Shown here piece by piece: positions 42,569 through 49,976 of a stretch of 50,383 bases of DNA. The notes under the pieces were generated by a model, which saw only the letters and a program-made list of their open reading frames with translations, was not told where the DNA came from and searched no databases. Source of the stretch: an uncultured Methanobrevibacter sp. (GTDB lineage: Archaea; Methanobacteriota; Methanobacteria; Methanobacteriales; Methanobacteriaceae). Position numbers and translations under genes: made by a program. The DNA lies in NCBI RefSeq assembly GCF_902801725.1, contig NZ_CADCJB010000010.1, positions 1 to 50,383 of the forward strand, written 5' to 3'. Position 1 is the stretch's first letter. Each line of letters begins with the position of its first letter.

Positions 42569-43150
42569 TTATTCAATTACTTTACTTTTAATGATTTCTA
42601 CTCTTTTGAGAGGGTAGATTTTTTTAGCATTGTGGTAAATTTCAGATGCTAATTTACCGTTTACGCAAACTTTTACCAAATCATCAAATGATTTTTCAGC
42701 AGCGGTTTGTCTGAGTAAATCTTCGATAACACTTCTCATGTATTTTTGTTGGGAAGATTTAGCTCTTCTGATAGTTACTGCTAAAACTTGGAGTTTGATT
42801 TTGCGATCATCTTTAGTTGTAACTACTGCGGAAGCATCGATTCTGGAGGTTCCTCTTCTAATCATACTTCTTACATAATCAGTAGTGGTTTTGTGGCCAG
42901 TGAATTTTGTGTTTGCAACATCACCTGCAACATTATCAATTTCAAACCTGAGTTTGATGTATTGTTTTGAGAAATCTCCAGTTAATTCTCTCATAGTAAC
43001 TTCTACGCCTCTTCCGATGAGAAGTTCAGGGTCTCTTGCAGGAGTTTCTCCAATTTCTTTATCTTCAAAGTTCACTGGTGTTTTGATAGTATACCAGGAT
43101 TTTTCTTTCCATGTATCACGTACTCTACGTCTTGCTTTTGCTTTTGCCAT
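42569..43150 (-). CDS. rps3ae: 30S ribosomal protein S3Ae (eS1)
   Basis: A 193-aa basic protein beginning MAKAKARRRVRDTWKEKSWY and continuing through (R)ELTGDFSKQYIKLRFEID, RRGTSRIDA and the C-terminal YPLKRVEIIKSKV. This is the archaeal S3Ae/eS1 pattern and close to its normal length of about 200 residues. eS1 is a small-subunit protein on the platform near the mRNA exit region. GGTTGAT (43154-43160) lies just upstream of the ATG, with a TATA-like stretch about 30 nt further up. It is transcribed alone in this arrangement: 403 bp separate it from gshA upstream and 458 bp from ALP3 downstream. Confidence 0.95.
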   Translation of the reverse strand: MAKAKARRRVRDTWKEKSWYTIKTPVNFEDKEIGETPARDPELLIGRGVEVTMRELTGDFSKQYIKLRFEIDNVAGDVANTKFTGHKTTTDYVRSMIRRGTSRIDASAVVTTKDDRKIKLQVLAVTIRRAKSSQQKYMRSVIEDLLRQTAAEKSFDDLVKVCVNGKLASEIYHNAKKIYPLKRVEIIKSKVIE

Positions 43151-43553
43151 TATATCAACCGTTTTTTAATAAGTAATATTATATAATAAATATAGCTTTC
43201 GCTATTAAAATTTTAAAAATAGTCTAAAAATACAGTATTTAACCAATATAATACTAACTGTACTGCAATAAGGATTATAAATAATTATTGATTTATAATC
43301 AGTTATTTGACTATTGTGAGTTATTCTCACTTTATTTAAAGAAAATATTTGTAATTAAGTTTTAATTAATAAAACCCGCCCATAAAGGTTATTTTTAATT
43401 ATTTTATTCATGGTATATAAAGATTTTTAAAATCGACCCAAATTTTAAAAAAAATGAAGATTTCAAAAAATATATTTTGAAAATTCATCACAAAATCATC
43501 CACAAAAAACAGCAAATAATGCTTTAAATGACGAAAATAAGCCCTAAAATTAC
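43151..43553. other. Intergenic region between gshA end and rps3ae start, with hairpins
   Basis: 403 bp without a gene. It holds the rps3ae ribosome site and a TATA-like TTTATTATATAAT (about 43178-43190). A small perfect hairpin with a GAAA loop on the minus strand (ATAGCGAAAGCTAT, 43192-43205) lies beside it. Two further perfect inverted repeats lie deeper: GATTATAAAT/ATTTATAATC (43273-43282, 43291-43300) and GTGAG/CTCAC (43316-43330). These may end the gshA transcript or belong to an unannotated RNA. Confidence 0.55.
43273..43330. terminator. Tandem hairpins downstream of gshA (possible terminator)
   Basis: A 10-bp perfect inverted repeat with an 8-nt loop (43273-43300) lies next to a 5-bp stem with a 5-nt loop (43316-43330). 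They lie about 220-280 nt past the gshA stop, which is far for a terminator, and no long T run follows on the minus strand. Termination is therefore only one option. Confidence 0.3.
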
Positions 43554-44948
43554 TTATTGCTGACGATTGAAAAGTGCAATAGGAACATATTTCTTATACA
43601 ATCCACACTCATCAACGTCCATATTGTTTACAAAATCCTTGCTGGTCTTCTTGTTGCTCATGGAAAGCATCATATGAGTGTTTATATATCCCCTTTGGCT
43701 AATCAGCTTCAATAGCCTTTTACCATAGGTCAATTGAGGGTCTGCTATACGGTCGAGCATCAATTTCAGTGTGTTGTCCTCATCAAGGTTCAGCACCTCA
43801 CACATGCCATGCATCTCATTGATGATTTCAGAAGCCCATTTTTTAAGAGTGATTTCCTCACCATCCCTTAAAAGCCTCATTTTATCATCATATGCCCCTT
43901 CAGCAGTTTTTTCCTCATTAATTTTTGCTTCCTTTTGCCAATCTTCATAATCTGATTCATTTTTAATCAGCATATAAATTAAAAACAAGTGCAAAAATTC
44001 CATATCATGACGTATAAGACCACATTTATAAAACGGATTAATATCAAGAGTTCTTATTTCAACATACTCAATTCCATCATCTTTAAGTGAATTCAACATG
44101 TCTGATGGATCTTTTGGCTTCAATCTGATTTGAGTGTAGAGTTCTTTTGCTTCGGACAAATCCCCTGCATCAATAAATGACTGCACATCCCGAGTAAAAG
44201 CTTCTACAGATTCATAACTAGGGCGCAAATCCTTTAAATTTTTATATCCGCATGAAGAATTCCTAAATGATGGTCCTTTAGTACTATAATAACTGCCATA
44301 CATATCTCGGGCATCCATCAGGTGAATGCAGTCCTTTGAAAAGGAATCATGCAAGCCAATTGAGCATCCTGTCAGATAGATAATCAGCCAGCAATGCCTC
44401 AGGTAATTTCGGGCAATCTTCAAATAGACCTGATTTTTAAATTCCCTATAAGAAGAATCAACACCTGTGATTTTATATAACTTCCCCAAAACATCTTCAG
44501 CAAAAGAAAAGTTAAAATGAACGCCTGAAATCATCTGCTTTTTAAATCCGTACTTTTTAGCCAGTTCAATTCGGTATTTTTCAGATGCCTCACCTTCTTC
44601 ACCATACCTTGCAATAGGAATCTTTTCCGTATATGGCAATATGCATGGAATTGACTGAAACCATAGATATTCATCATCCGGAAGGGAAGCATTGACCAAA
44701 TCCGCCAAAAGAGAGAATACATTAAATGCTTCATCAATTGAGTCAAAAGTAGGTGTTATTATTTCAATTTGGCTTTCAGAAAAATCAGTAGTTATCAGGG
44801 GATTCTTTAACTTATCTCCAAAAACTTCAGGGTGCGGTGTTAAAGATAGTTTACCATCAGAATAGGCTCTAAGACTTTCCCATTCAATTCCAAAAGAGCC
44901 TTTTAATATTTCATCAGCAGATAATTTACACAAATTTGATAAATCCAT
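43554..44948 (-). CDS. gshA: Glutamate-cysteine ligase family protein (GshA type)
   Basis: 464 aa. Family motifs in order: GIEWES (about 20-25, substrate/Mg site region), TDFSESQIEIITP (54-66), FQSIPC (97-102), IARYGEEGEASEKYR followed by KKYGFKKQMISGVHFNFSF (112-149), GPSFRNSSCGY (225-235) and EYVEIRTLDINPF (294-306). This is the E. coli/Firmicutes GshA fold and close to full length. The expected reaction is ATP-dependent joining of glutamate and cysteine to gamma-glutamylcysteine, in the cytoplasm. No glutathione synthetase domain is fused and none is encoded nearby. A GGGGAT-type site precedes the ATG and a TATA-like TTTAAATA lies about 40-50 nt upstream. Most methanogens are not glutathione users, so the physiological product is uncertain; gamma-glutamylcysteine itself could be the thiol. 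Confidence 0.85.
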   Translation of the reverse strand: MDLSNLCKLSADEILKGSFGIEWESLRAYSDGKLSLTPHPEVFGDKLKNPLITTDFSESQIEIITPTFDSIDEAFNVFSLLADLVNASLPDDEYLWFQSIPCILPYTEKIPIARYGEEGEASEKYRIELAKKYGFKKQMISGVHFNFSFAEDVLGKLYKITGVDSSYREFKNQVYLKIARNYLRHCWLIIYLTGCSIGLHDSFSKDCIHLMDARDMYGSYYSTKGPSFRNSSCGYKNLKDLRPSYESVEAFTRDVQSFIDAGDLSEAKELYTQIRLKPKDPSDMLNSLKDDGIEYVEIRTLDINPFYKCGLIRHDMEFLHLFLIYMLIKNESDYEDWQKEAKINEEKTAEGAYDDKMRLLRDGEEITLKKWASEIINEMHGMCEVLNLDEDNTLKLMLDRIADPQLTYGKRLLKLISQRGYINTHMMLSMSNKKTSKDFVNNMDVDECGLYKKYVPIALFNRQQ

Positions 44949-45017
44949 TTAAATCCCCTACTGTTACTTACTATATAACTTGCGTTATTTAAATATTATT
45001 AAAAATAAGATGAAAAG

Positions 45018-45338
45018 TTAACTTTTCATGAAATTAACATGATCAATATATCTTTGCAACACCTCATCAATCGGTCCTTCATCCATTACCAATTTAATGC
45101 CTTGGTCATCTGCTTTTATTTTTGATTTGAACCCATATTGAACAGCAATTAAAACATCACAGTCACTGCAAGTTTTCAATACCTTACCGCCCTGATGTTT
45201 TGAATCTTCAGCAATTTCAATGTCCCTTTTTTCGACAAATTCCAATTTGTCATCCCAATCATAAACATAAACAGATTTTCCTTTTCCAAGATGCAAATCT
45301 ACATTTTCACCATCGGAAGATACAACAGCCAATCTCAT
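45018..45338 (-). CDS. NifX/NifB-type dinitrogenase iron-molybdenum cofactor-binding domain protein
   Basis: A 106-aa single-domain protein (MRLAVVSSDG.NVDLHLGKG, later YDW...FVEKRDI, then G..L..CSDCDVLIAVQYG and GIKLVMDEGPIDEVL). This matches the small Nitro_FeMo-Co fold (PF02579). Relatives bind or carry iron-sulfur or FeMo-co type clusters; many archaeal stand-alone members have no known partner, and no nif genes are in this window. The frame extends to a GTG at 45347, but GGTGA (45344-45348) is then the ribosome site for the ATG at 45338, so I chose the ATG. The 69-bp gap to gshA contains a TATA-like stretch, so the two may not be co-transcribed. Confidence 0.8.
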   Translation of the reverse strand: MRLAVVSSDGENVDLHLGKGKSVYVYDWDDKLEFVEKRDIEIAEDSKHQGGKVLKTCSDCDVLIAVQYGFKSKIKADDQGIKLVMDEGPIDEVLQRYIDHVNFMKS

Positions 45339-45361
45339 TTCACTCACCTACATATTAATTT

Positions 45362-45403
45362 AAAAAAAAGCATTCAATCAAACATGACATTTAATTAAAT
45401 GCT
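45362..45403 (-). terminator. Terminator after the rtcB-mtnP transcript
   Basis: AGCATT (45398-45403, read on the minus strand) and AATGCT (45369-45374) form the stem ends and are followed on the minus strand by a T8 run (45362-45369). A 14-bp palindrome CATTTAATTAAATG sits inside the 5' arm. It lies 20 nt past the mtnP stop codon, which suggests the NifX-like gene is transcribed separately. Confidence 0.6.
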
Positions 45404-45421
45404 CTTGCAATTATAATGATT

Positions 45422-46180
45422 TTAAACTTCTGCACCATCTAATGCATGAAGACATGTGCAATCTGCTTCATCATCAACATTTTTTATAAAATTATATATC
45501 AATTCAAGTAGCTCAACTTCTTTTTCAGCAACCATTTCGAAAACTTCATCAATTGTCAGAGCATCATCTGAAATTCCTGAAGCATAATTGGATACGATGC
45601 AGATTGAATTATAGCACATTTCCCTTTCACGAGCCAAAGTAACTTCAGGAACGCCAGTCATTCCCACAAGATCGCCTCCAAGCATTTTAAACATTTTAAT
45701 TTCAGCAGGAGTCTCGAATCTTGGTCCTTCTGTACAGACATATGTTCCGCCTAAAATCACATCCCCTGATTTATCCAAAACATCCTTCAAATTGCCACAA
45801 TAAGGTTCTGTAACATCTATATGGACCACTTTATCTTCATAAAATGTTTTTACTCTATTCTGTGAAAAATCTAAAAAATCATCTGGGATAACGAATGAAC
45901 CTGGAGGCATCTCCAAATTCATGGACCCTACAGAGTTTGTAGCAATTATCTTTGTAACACCAACATTTTTCAATGCATCAATATTGGCTCTGAAATTGAT
46001 TTTGTGGGGAGGAATGCTATGGCCTGATGCGTGGCGAGGAATGAAAGCCACCTTTTTTGAAAATATATCCAAAATGGAAACTTCCACATCACCGTAATCG
46101 GTTTCAACCAGTTTTTTAGTGCATTTGTCAGCCTTGTTGGTAATTTCATATACCCCGCTGCCGCCGATTATACCAATCAT
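45422..46180 (-). CDS. mtnP: S-methyl-5'-thioinosine/thioadenosine phosphorylase (MTAP/PNP family 2)
   Basis: About 252 aa. GIIGGSGVY (phosphate loop), PRHASGHSIPPHKINFRAN, CTEGPRFETPAEI, GMTGVPEVTLARE and the C-terminal CTCLHAL are family-2 nucleoside phosphorylase signatures. Phosphorolysis of methylthio-nucleosides releases the base and 5-methylthioribose-1-phosphate for methionine/purine salvage. The base-binding segment reads VSNYASG, with Asn and no TDYD-type Asp. That resembles 6-oxopurine enzymes such as the Methanocaldococcus methylthioinosine phosphorylase, so MTI rather than MTA may be the substrate (inference). The frame also allows ATGs at 46189 and 46186, overlapping the rtcB stop; I prefer 46180 because AGGAT lies 7-8 nt before it and it starts directly at MIGIIGG. 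Translationally coupled to rtcB. Confidence 0.88.
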   Translation of the reverse strand: MIGIIGGSGVYEITNKADKCTKKLVETDYGDVEVSILDIFSKKVAFIPRHASGHSIPPHKINFRANIDALKNVGVTKIIATNSVGSMNLEMPPGSFVIPDDFLDFSQNRVKTFYEDKVVHIDVTEPYCGNLKDVLDKSGDVILGGTYVCTEGPRFETPAEIKMFKMLGGDLVGMTGVPEVTLAREREMCYNSICIVSNYASGISDDALTIDEVFEMVAEKEVELLELIYNFIKNVDDEADCTCLHALDGAEV

Positions 46181-46185
46181 CAACA

Positions 46186-47634
46186 TCATCCTTTTGTAAC
46201 AGCCAATGGTTTAACACGTGCAACCAATTTTGCAATTCCTGTGCTATCAGATACGCGAACAACACTATCCACATCTTTATAAGCTCCAGGAGCCTCTTCG
46301 GCAATTACATGCTTACTGCTGGCCTTGATTTTAATTCCTCTGTTTTCCATGTCTTCGGTAATTTCATCTGCGGAGTAATCCTTCTTAGCCTGAGACCTTG
46401 ACAATACTCTTCCTGCACCATGAGCTGTGGATCCGAATGTTTCCTCCATTGCAACTTCAGTTCCGTGCAATACATATGATGCAGTCCCCATAGTTCCCGG
46501 AATCAATACCGGCTGTCCAACATCTCTGTATTTTTCAGGAACTTCTTCATTTCCAGGACCGAATGCACGGGTCGCTCCTTTTCTGTGAACAAGCAAATCC
46601 TCTTCACGGTTATAAACCTTATGGTTTTCCATTTTAGCGATATTATGAGCCACATCATAAAGAATATTCATTTCCATATCTTTTGCAGACTTTCCAAGTA
46701 CATCTTCAAATGTTTCACGAACCCAATGAGTTATCATTTGTCTGTTTGCCCATGCATAATTTGCTGCTGCAGACATTGCCATTATATAGTTTTGAGCCTC
46801 TTTTGAGTCAAGTGGAGCACATGCAAGTTGCCTGTCAGCAATATTGATTTTATAATTTTTATAAGCCTTGTCCATTATTCTCAAGTAATCGGAACAGATT
46901 TGGTGCCCGCATCCTCTGGAACCTGTATGAATCATTATGACAATCATTCCTTTGGAAAGACCATATACCTCAGCCACTTCCTCATTATAGATTTCATCAA
47001 CGACTTGGATTTCCAAAAAGTGGTTTCCTGAACCAAGTGAACCTAATTGAGGAATTCCTCTTTTTTTAGCTTTATCGGATACGACACTTGAGTCAGCATC
47101 AACCATACGGCCGTTTTCTTCAAGAACTTCAAGATCTTCGCTCCACCCGTATCCATTTTCAACAGCCCATTCAGCTCCAAAATCGAGAACCTTGTCGATT
47201 TCACCTTCTTCGAGTCTTATTTTGCCTTTGCTTCCAACGCCTGAAGGTATATTTTCAAATAGCTTTTCTGTAAGCTCATCTATATGTTCTTCAATATCTT
47301 CAACAGTCAGATTTGACTTAATTAACCTTACACCACAGTTAATGTCAAATCCGACACCTCCAGGAGATACGATACCTGTCCTTAAGCTGAATGCAGCAAC
47401 ACCCCCTATTGGAAAACCGTATCCGAAGTGAATATCAGGAAGTCCGATAGAGTATTTCTGAACGCCCGGAAGACAGGCGACATTAACGATTTGCTGTACA
47501 GCACCCTCTTCCAAATTCTCAAAGCTTTCGTCATCAATGTAGAATCTTCCAGAAGCTCTCATCTGTTTGTTGTAAGAGCCTGAAATTTCATAAACATTAT
47601 CCCTAACTTTTTTAATTTCGTCTTTAATAGTCAT
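46186..47634 (-). CDS. rtcB: RNA-splicing ligase RtcB
   Basis: 482 aa from ATG at 47634. It joins 2',3'-cyclic phosphate (or 3'-P) and 5'-OH RNA ends with GTP and Mn, in tRNA exon ligation after intron removal and in RNA repair. Metal ligands and nucleophile are all present: GFDINCG (Asp, Cys), GSGNHFLE (His), [10 protein letters not shown] (His), YDVAHNIA (His) and [11 protein letters not shown] (the guanylylated His). Their spacing matches Pyrococcus RtcB (D95, C98, H203, H234, H329, H404). There is no intein, unlike some archaeal copies. The frame extends to a GTG at 47643, but that GTGAT is better read as the ribosome site for the ATG four bases on. Archease, its activator, is encoded 1.5 kb upstream. 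Confidence 0.95.
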   Translation of the reverse strand: MTIKDEIKKVRDNVYEISGSYNKQMRASGRFYIDDESFENLEEGAVQQIVNVACLPGVQKYSIGLPDIHFGYGFPIGGVAAFSLRTGIVSPGGVGFDINCGVRLIKSNLTVEDIEEHIDELTEKLFENIPSGVGSKGKIRLEEGEIDKVLDFGAEWAVENGYGWSEDLEVLEENGRMVDADSSVVSDKAKKRGIPQLGSLGSGNHFLEIQVVDEIYNEEVAEVYGLSKGMIVIMIHTGSRGCGHQICSDYLRIMDKAYKNYKINIADRQLACAPLDSKEAQNYIMAMSAAANYAWANRQMITHWVRETFEDVLGKSAKDMEMNILYDVAHNIAKMENHKVYNREEDLLVHRKGATRAFGPGNEEVPEKYRDVGQPVLIPGTMGTASYVLHGTEVAMEETFGSTAHGAGRVLSRSQAKKDYSADEITEDMENRGIKIKASSKHVIAEEAPGAYKDVDSVVRVSDSTGIAKLVARVKPLAVTKG

Positions 47635-47639
47635 AAAAA

Positions 47640-47690
47640 TCACAGAATTATTATGCTTTAATATTTATAGGAGATATTTAAATAAAGTTT
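47640..47690 (-). promoter_or_regulatory. rtcB promoter region
   Basis: On the minus strand a TTTATTTAAATATC-type TATA element lies at about 47675-47690, followed by the GTGAT ribosome site at about 47639-47643. A short leader of about 20-30 nt is expected. This gap also ends the MetX-like gene, so rtcB has its own promoter. Confidence 0.45.
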
Positions 47691-47757
47691 CGGTAAAATC
47701 AGGAAAAATGAAAAAATATGTGAAAAATAAAAAAAATAGAATATCCCAAAGACGCTT

Positions 47758-47767
47758 AAAAAAAAAA
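47758..47767 (-). terminator. Oligo-T terminator after the MetX-like gene
   Basis: A T10 run on the minus strand begins directly after the stop codon, and a second T-rich run follows about 25 nt on. Oligo-T tracts without a hairpin are typical archaeal intrinsic terminators. Confidence 0.5.
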
Positions 47768-48760
47768 TTATTCATCAACAAACTGGTTTAAAAAGGAAAT
47801 AACCTTATCCCCCATAAGAGCATAGTCCTCTTCCTTGAAATAATACTCTTTTTTAGTATTTTCTTGAATTAAAACTACTGAATCTGGAACATTATCCCTG
47901 AATAAACCTGTATCTAATATTGAATGGAAATAATTATTGTTTGTTCCAACAAAAAGAGATTTAGCCTTTATATCCGATAATTTATTGACAACATCAAATT
48001 TCATGTCGCATTCGTTTCTGAATTTGAAATCGTAGATGTCCCTAAAGAAGCATTCATCAGCAAAATCCTCAAAAATCACAGAAATATCATCATTATCAAA
48101 ATTATCAAATGCAAATTTGGAGGATGAGTGGGCAAAAAGCAATGCGTTAATTGCAAGGAGCGCTTTATTTTTAGATGCACTATATTCATCACCCAAATCA
48201 TCTACAGATTCAATTATAGCTTCAAAAGTCTTTGAAATGATGAATCTGTAACCGGAAACTTTAGCGGCGCTGTTTACAACAAATATAAATTTCATTTCAT
48301 CAGGATATTCACAAGCCCATGTCAAAACCTGAAATCCGCCAATCCCTTCACCAATCAAACCCAAAATCTTTTTAATTTTGAATTTTTCATCCAGAAACTG
48401 CCTTTTGAAGTTTACCTGATCTCGGCAGTTATAACTTGGAAAATCATCATTCAATCCTGTTGATGATGGAGAACATGAACCTGGAGTTCCCAAAGAGCGT
48501 ATAATGATAAAATAAAATTCATCAGCAAAATTGCTATTGTCTATTATATAACTATGGGAATTGCTTAAAAATGAGTAAATTCCCCGAAAGGTAGAGGAGA
48601 ATATGATTGCATTGGTAATGTAACCGTCATCATCATATTTTGGAGTTCCATAAGTTGAATATTCAACTGCAACATTGTCAAGAACTCTCCCATATTCAAA
48701 TTCAAAAGAATCCATCACGTGAATTCCCCTTTCGTTTAATGAATTAAAAATACTAGACAT
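47768..48760 (-). CDS. MetX-like alpha/beta-hydrolase fold protein, predicted catalytically inactive
   Basis: About 330 aa, similar along its length to homoserine O-acyltransferase (MetX): FEFEYGRVL...VEYSTYGTP, a SLGTPGSCSPSSTG segment (MetX GStGPss), CRDQVNFKRQFL (MetX RDmV..Q..L) and LIGEGIGGFQVLTWACEYP. In MetX the last is viGGSmGGmqal.Wa. Here the nucleophile Ser position is Gly (about residue 140, codon GGG). The Asp region reads GTNNNYFH and the His region KEEDYAL instead of GHDAFL. All three triad residues therefore appear lost while the frame is intact, suggesting a pseudoenzyme with a binding or structural role rather than methionine synthesis. The start is ATG 48760 with no clear ribosome site; an in-frame TTG precedes it and an ATG at 48715, preceded by AAAGGGGA, is an alternative. 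Confidence 0.75.
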   Translation of the reverse strand: MSSIFNSLNERGIHVMDSFEFEYGRVLDNVAVEYSTYGTPKYDDDGYITNAIIFSSTFRGIYSFLSNSHSYIIDNSNFADEFYFIIIRSLGTPGSCSPSSTGLNDDFPSYNCRDQVNFKRQFLDEKFKIKKILGLIGEGIGGFQVLTWACEYPDEMKFIFVVNSAAKVSGYRFIISKTFEAIIESVDDLGDEYSASKNKALLAINALLFAHSSSKFAFDNFDNDDISVIFEDFADECFFRDIYDFKFRNECDMKFDVVNKLSDIKAKSLFVGTNNNYFHSILDTGLFRDNVPDSVVLIQENTKKEYYFKEEDYALMGDKVISFLNQFVDE

Positions 48761-48814
48761 CAATAATAGGTATTACTTAAAAATATTTAAGTATTTTGAT
48801 AACAATCGGCAAAA

Positions 48815-49135
48815 CTACTTCCGAAATAGTGTCAATATACCTGCAGTAAGCAGAAACAATGCGCTAATCACATTAATATAATCCGCACCGACAATGACAA
48901 ACATAGTTGCTATTAAAAAGCCTATACCTGCCAATTCCTCATTTTTTCTCAAGTAATATGTTGAAATGATTCCCAAAATAGAAGCCAATATTGCAATGAA
49001 ACCTAAAAATGAAGTGTGTACCTGCCCAAAACTTTCGATAAAAATTAAAAAAGAGCCGGAAGTTATTCCAATAATGGAACCTAAAATACCCAAAATCGTT
49101 TCAAAAGTTCTTGAAATAGTTTTACGTCGTTTCAT
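48815..49135 (-). CDS. Small four-helix membrane protein (DUF4064-like)
   Basis: 106 aa. A basic N-terminus (MKRRKTISR) is followed by four predicted membrane segments at about 13-33, 43-60, 68-86 and 87-104, with a short charged loop RKNEEL between the second and third. Size, Gly-rich first helix (TILGILGSIIGITSG) and topology resemble DUF4064 proteins, whose function is unknown. No ribosome site is visible. A TATA-like stretch (about 49150-49165) sits about 25 nt upstream, so a leaderless transcript is possible. The gap to archease is 33 bp. Confidence 0.7.
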   Translation of the reverse strand: MKRRKTISRTFETILGILGSIIGITSGSFLIFIESFGQVHTSFLGFIAILASILGIISTYYLRKNEELAGIGFLIATMFVIVGADYINVISALFLLTAGILTLFRK

Positions 49136-49168
49136 ATTAAAATATATGGTTTTTATATTATAAATAAC

Positions 49169-49591
49169 TTACAAATCGACAATAGCCTGAAGCTCATAGT
49201 GATTGATTTTTTTGACATCCATCATATGAAATGTTATTGCCTTAATTTCTGTTTTTCTTTCATGTTTTTGCCAATCGATTGGTTCACCGCAGATTGTTGC
49301 TTTGAGATTAAAAGCTCCGTCAAACTTTTCTATTTCAACATCAAAACTGGAAAAAAGCATAAAATCCACTTCATGGCAAAACAGCAACTCTTCAAGGTAA
49401 TCATACAGCAAGGAAACTTCATCTTCCGAAGTTATTTCAAATGATTTGGAAATATCTGAAGATATATTGGAAGTATCTGAAATTATATTAAAAATAGCCA
49501 ATCCTGCATTTTCAAAAGCCTCATTTAAATTATTCCCATAAGCTTTGAATCCAATGTCAGCAGTTACATCAAAATACTCATATTTTTTCAT
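49169..49591 (-). CDS. Archease, activator of RtcB RNA ligase
   Basis: 140 aa. KKYEYFDVTADIGFKAYG, EAFENAGLAIFNIISDT, LLYDYLEELLFCHEVDF, EPIDWQKHERKTEIKAITFH and a C-terminal IVDL match archease along its whole length (P. horikoshii protein about 142 aa). Archease speeds guanylylation and turnover of RtcB. The acidic metal-site residues known from P. horikoshii (D12, D40, D142 region, from memory) align with D12, D39 and D139. The His usually before TAD is Val here (DVTAD). GGGGT about 10 nt before the ATG serves as ribosome site. It shares a promoter region with the divergent small ORF at 49680. Confidence 0.93.
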   Translation of the reverse strand: MKKYEYFDVTADIGFKAYGNNLNEAFENAGLAIFNIISDTSNISSDISKSFEITSEDEVSLLYDYLEELLFCHEVDFMLFSSFDVEIEKFDGAFNLKATICGEPIDWQKHERKTEIKAITFHMMDVKKINHYELQAIVDL

Positions 49592-49638
49592 GATTTTTAC
49601 CCCAGAATATTACTTTCCAAATGCTCTCTATCTCTTAG

Positions 49639-49647
49639 TTTATATTA
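49639..49647. promoter_or_regulatory. Bidirectional TATA element between archease and the small plus-strand ORF
   Basis: TTTATATTA on the plus strand reads TAATATAAA on the minus strand. It lies about 25-30 nt from plausible start sites for both genes: the plus-strand ATG is 33 nt away and the archease ATG 48 nt away. One A/T-rich box may serve both directions, or two overlapping boxes may compete. Confidence 0.45.
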
Positions 49648-49679
49648 GAATTTTAATAATAATAAGTATAGTGATTGAT

Positions 49680-49856
49680 ATGTTTGGCAATAAAGACACC
49701 ACATTAAAAGCAGATTTAAGAAAAAAAAGTTCAATAAAAGATGAAATAAGATACAGTGACTATGATATTCAATCTTGCATGGTAATGCTTTGCGTGATAG
49801 TTGCATTACTATTATCCGTTATTTCTGTTGTAGCAGCAACACCAGGTTTGCTCTAA
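49680..49856 (+). CDS. Small single-helix membrane protein (58 aa)
   Basis: The only plus-strand gene. MFGNKDTTLKADLRKKSSIK forms a charged N-terminus, then about 22 hydrophobic residues (CMVMLCVIVALLLSVISVVA) form one membrane helix near the C-terminus. I do not recognise a family. The case for a real gene: GTGAT (49671-49675) 4-5 nt before the ATG as a ribosome site, a TATA element at 49639-49647, and a hairpin terminator overlapping its stop. An in-frame GTG at 49671 is an alternative start. The frame is open further upstream, but that part overlaps archease in antisense and is rejected. Confidence 0.6.
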   Translation: MFGNKDTTLKADLRKKSSIKDEIRYSDYDIQSCMVMLCVIVALLLSVISVVAATPGLL

Positions 49857-49862
49857 ACTTGG
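49842..49862 (+). terminator. Terminator overlapping the stop of the small membrane protein gene
   Basis: CCAGGTTT (49842-49849) and AAACTTGG (49855-49862) form an 8-bp stem with one G-U pair and a 5-nt loop, followed by ACTATTTTT. The last codons and the stop lie in the stem. Confidence 0.55.
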
Positions 49863-49910
49863 TGCAACTATTTTTGAAAAAAAATACAATACCAAACCCT
49901 TAAGGCTGCA

Positions 49911-49943
49911 CATTAGATAAAGCTTACCATGCAAAATCTAATG
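49911..49943. repeat. Inverted repeat between the small ORF and cdc6
   Basis: CATTAGAT (49911-49918) and ATCTAATG (49936-49943) are perfect 8-bp complements with a 17-nt spacer. Together with the hairpin at 49954-49976 this gives two hairpins in the 116-bp convergent gap. It may be a termination zone or a protein-binding site. Confidence 0.45.
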
Positions 49944-49953
49944 TTAACAGAAA

Positions 49954-49976
49954 CTAATTTCCCGCAGGAAAATTAG
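49954..49976 (-). terminator. Probable cdc6 terminator hairpin
   Basis: CTAATTTCC (49954-49962) and GGAAAATTAG (49967-49976) pair over 9 bp with one bulged A and a 4-nt loop. The hairpin includes the cdc6 stop codon. No long T run follows on the minus strand, so a purely structural role is possible. Confidence 0.45.

Noticed and set aside
46186-47643. Intein in RtcB
   Set aside because: The protein has normal length and uninterrupted catalytic motifs.
48715-48763. Alternative starts of the MetX-like gene
   Set aside because: TTG at 48763 has no support; ATG 48715 has AAAGGGGA upstream and stays possible, but the residues before it are in frame and the TATA position suits ATG 48760.
49545-49679. 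Upstream extension of the small plus-strand membrane protein
   Set aside because: It overlaps the start of archease and the shared promoter; GTGAT plus ATG at 49680 fits better.
49857-49972. Replication origin beside cdc6
   Set aside because: Two inverted repeats are present but no ORB-like G-rich element or long unwinding stretch; the side of cdc6 where origins more often lie is outside the window.
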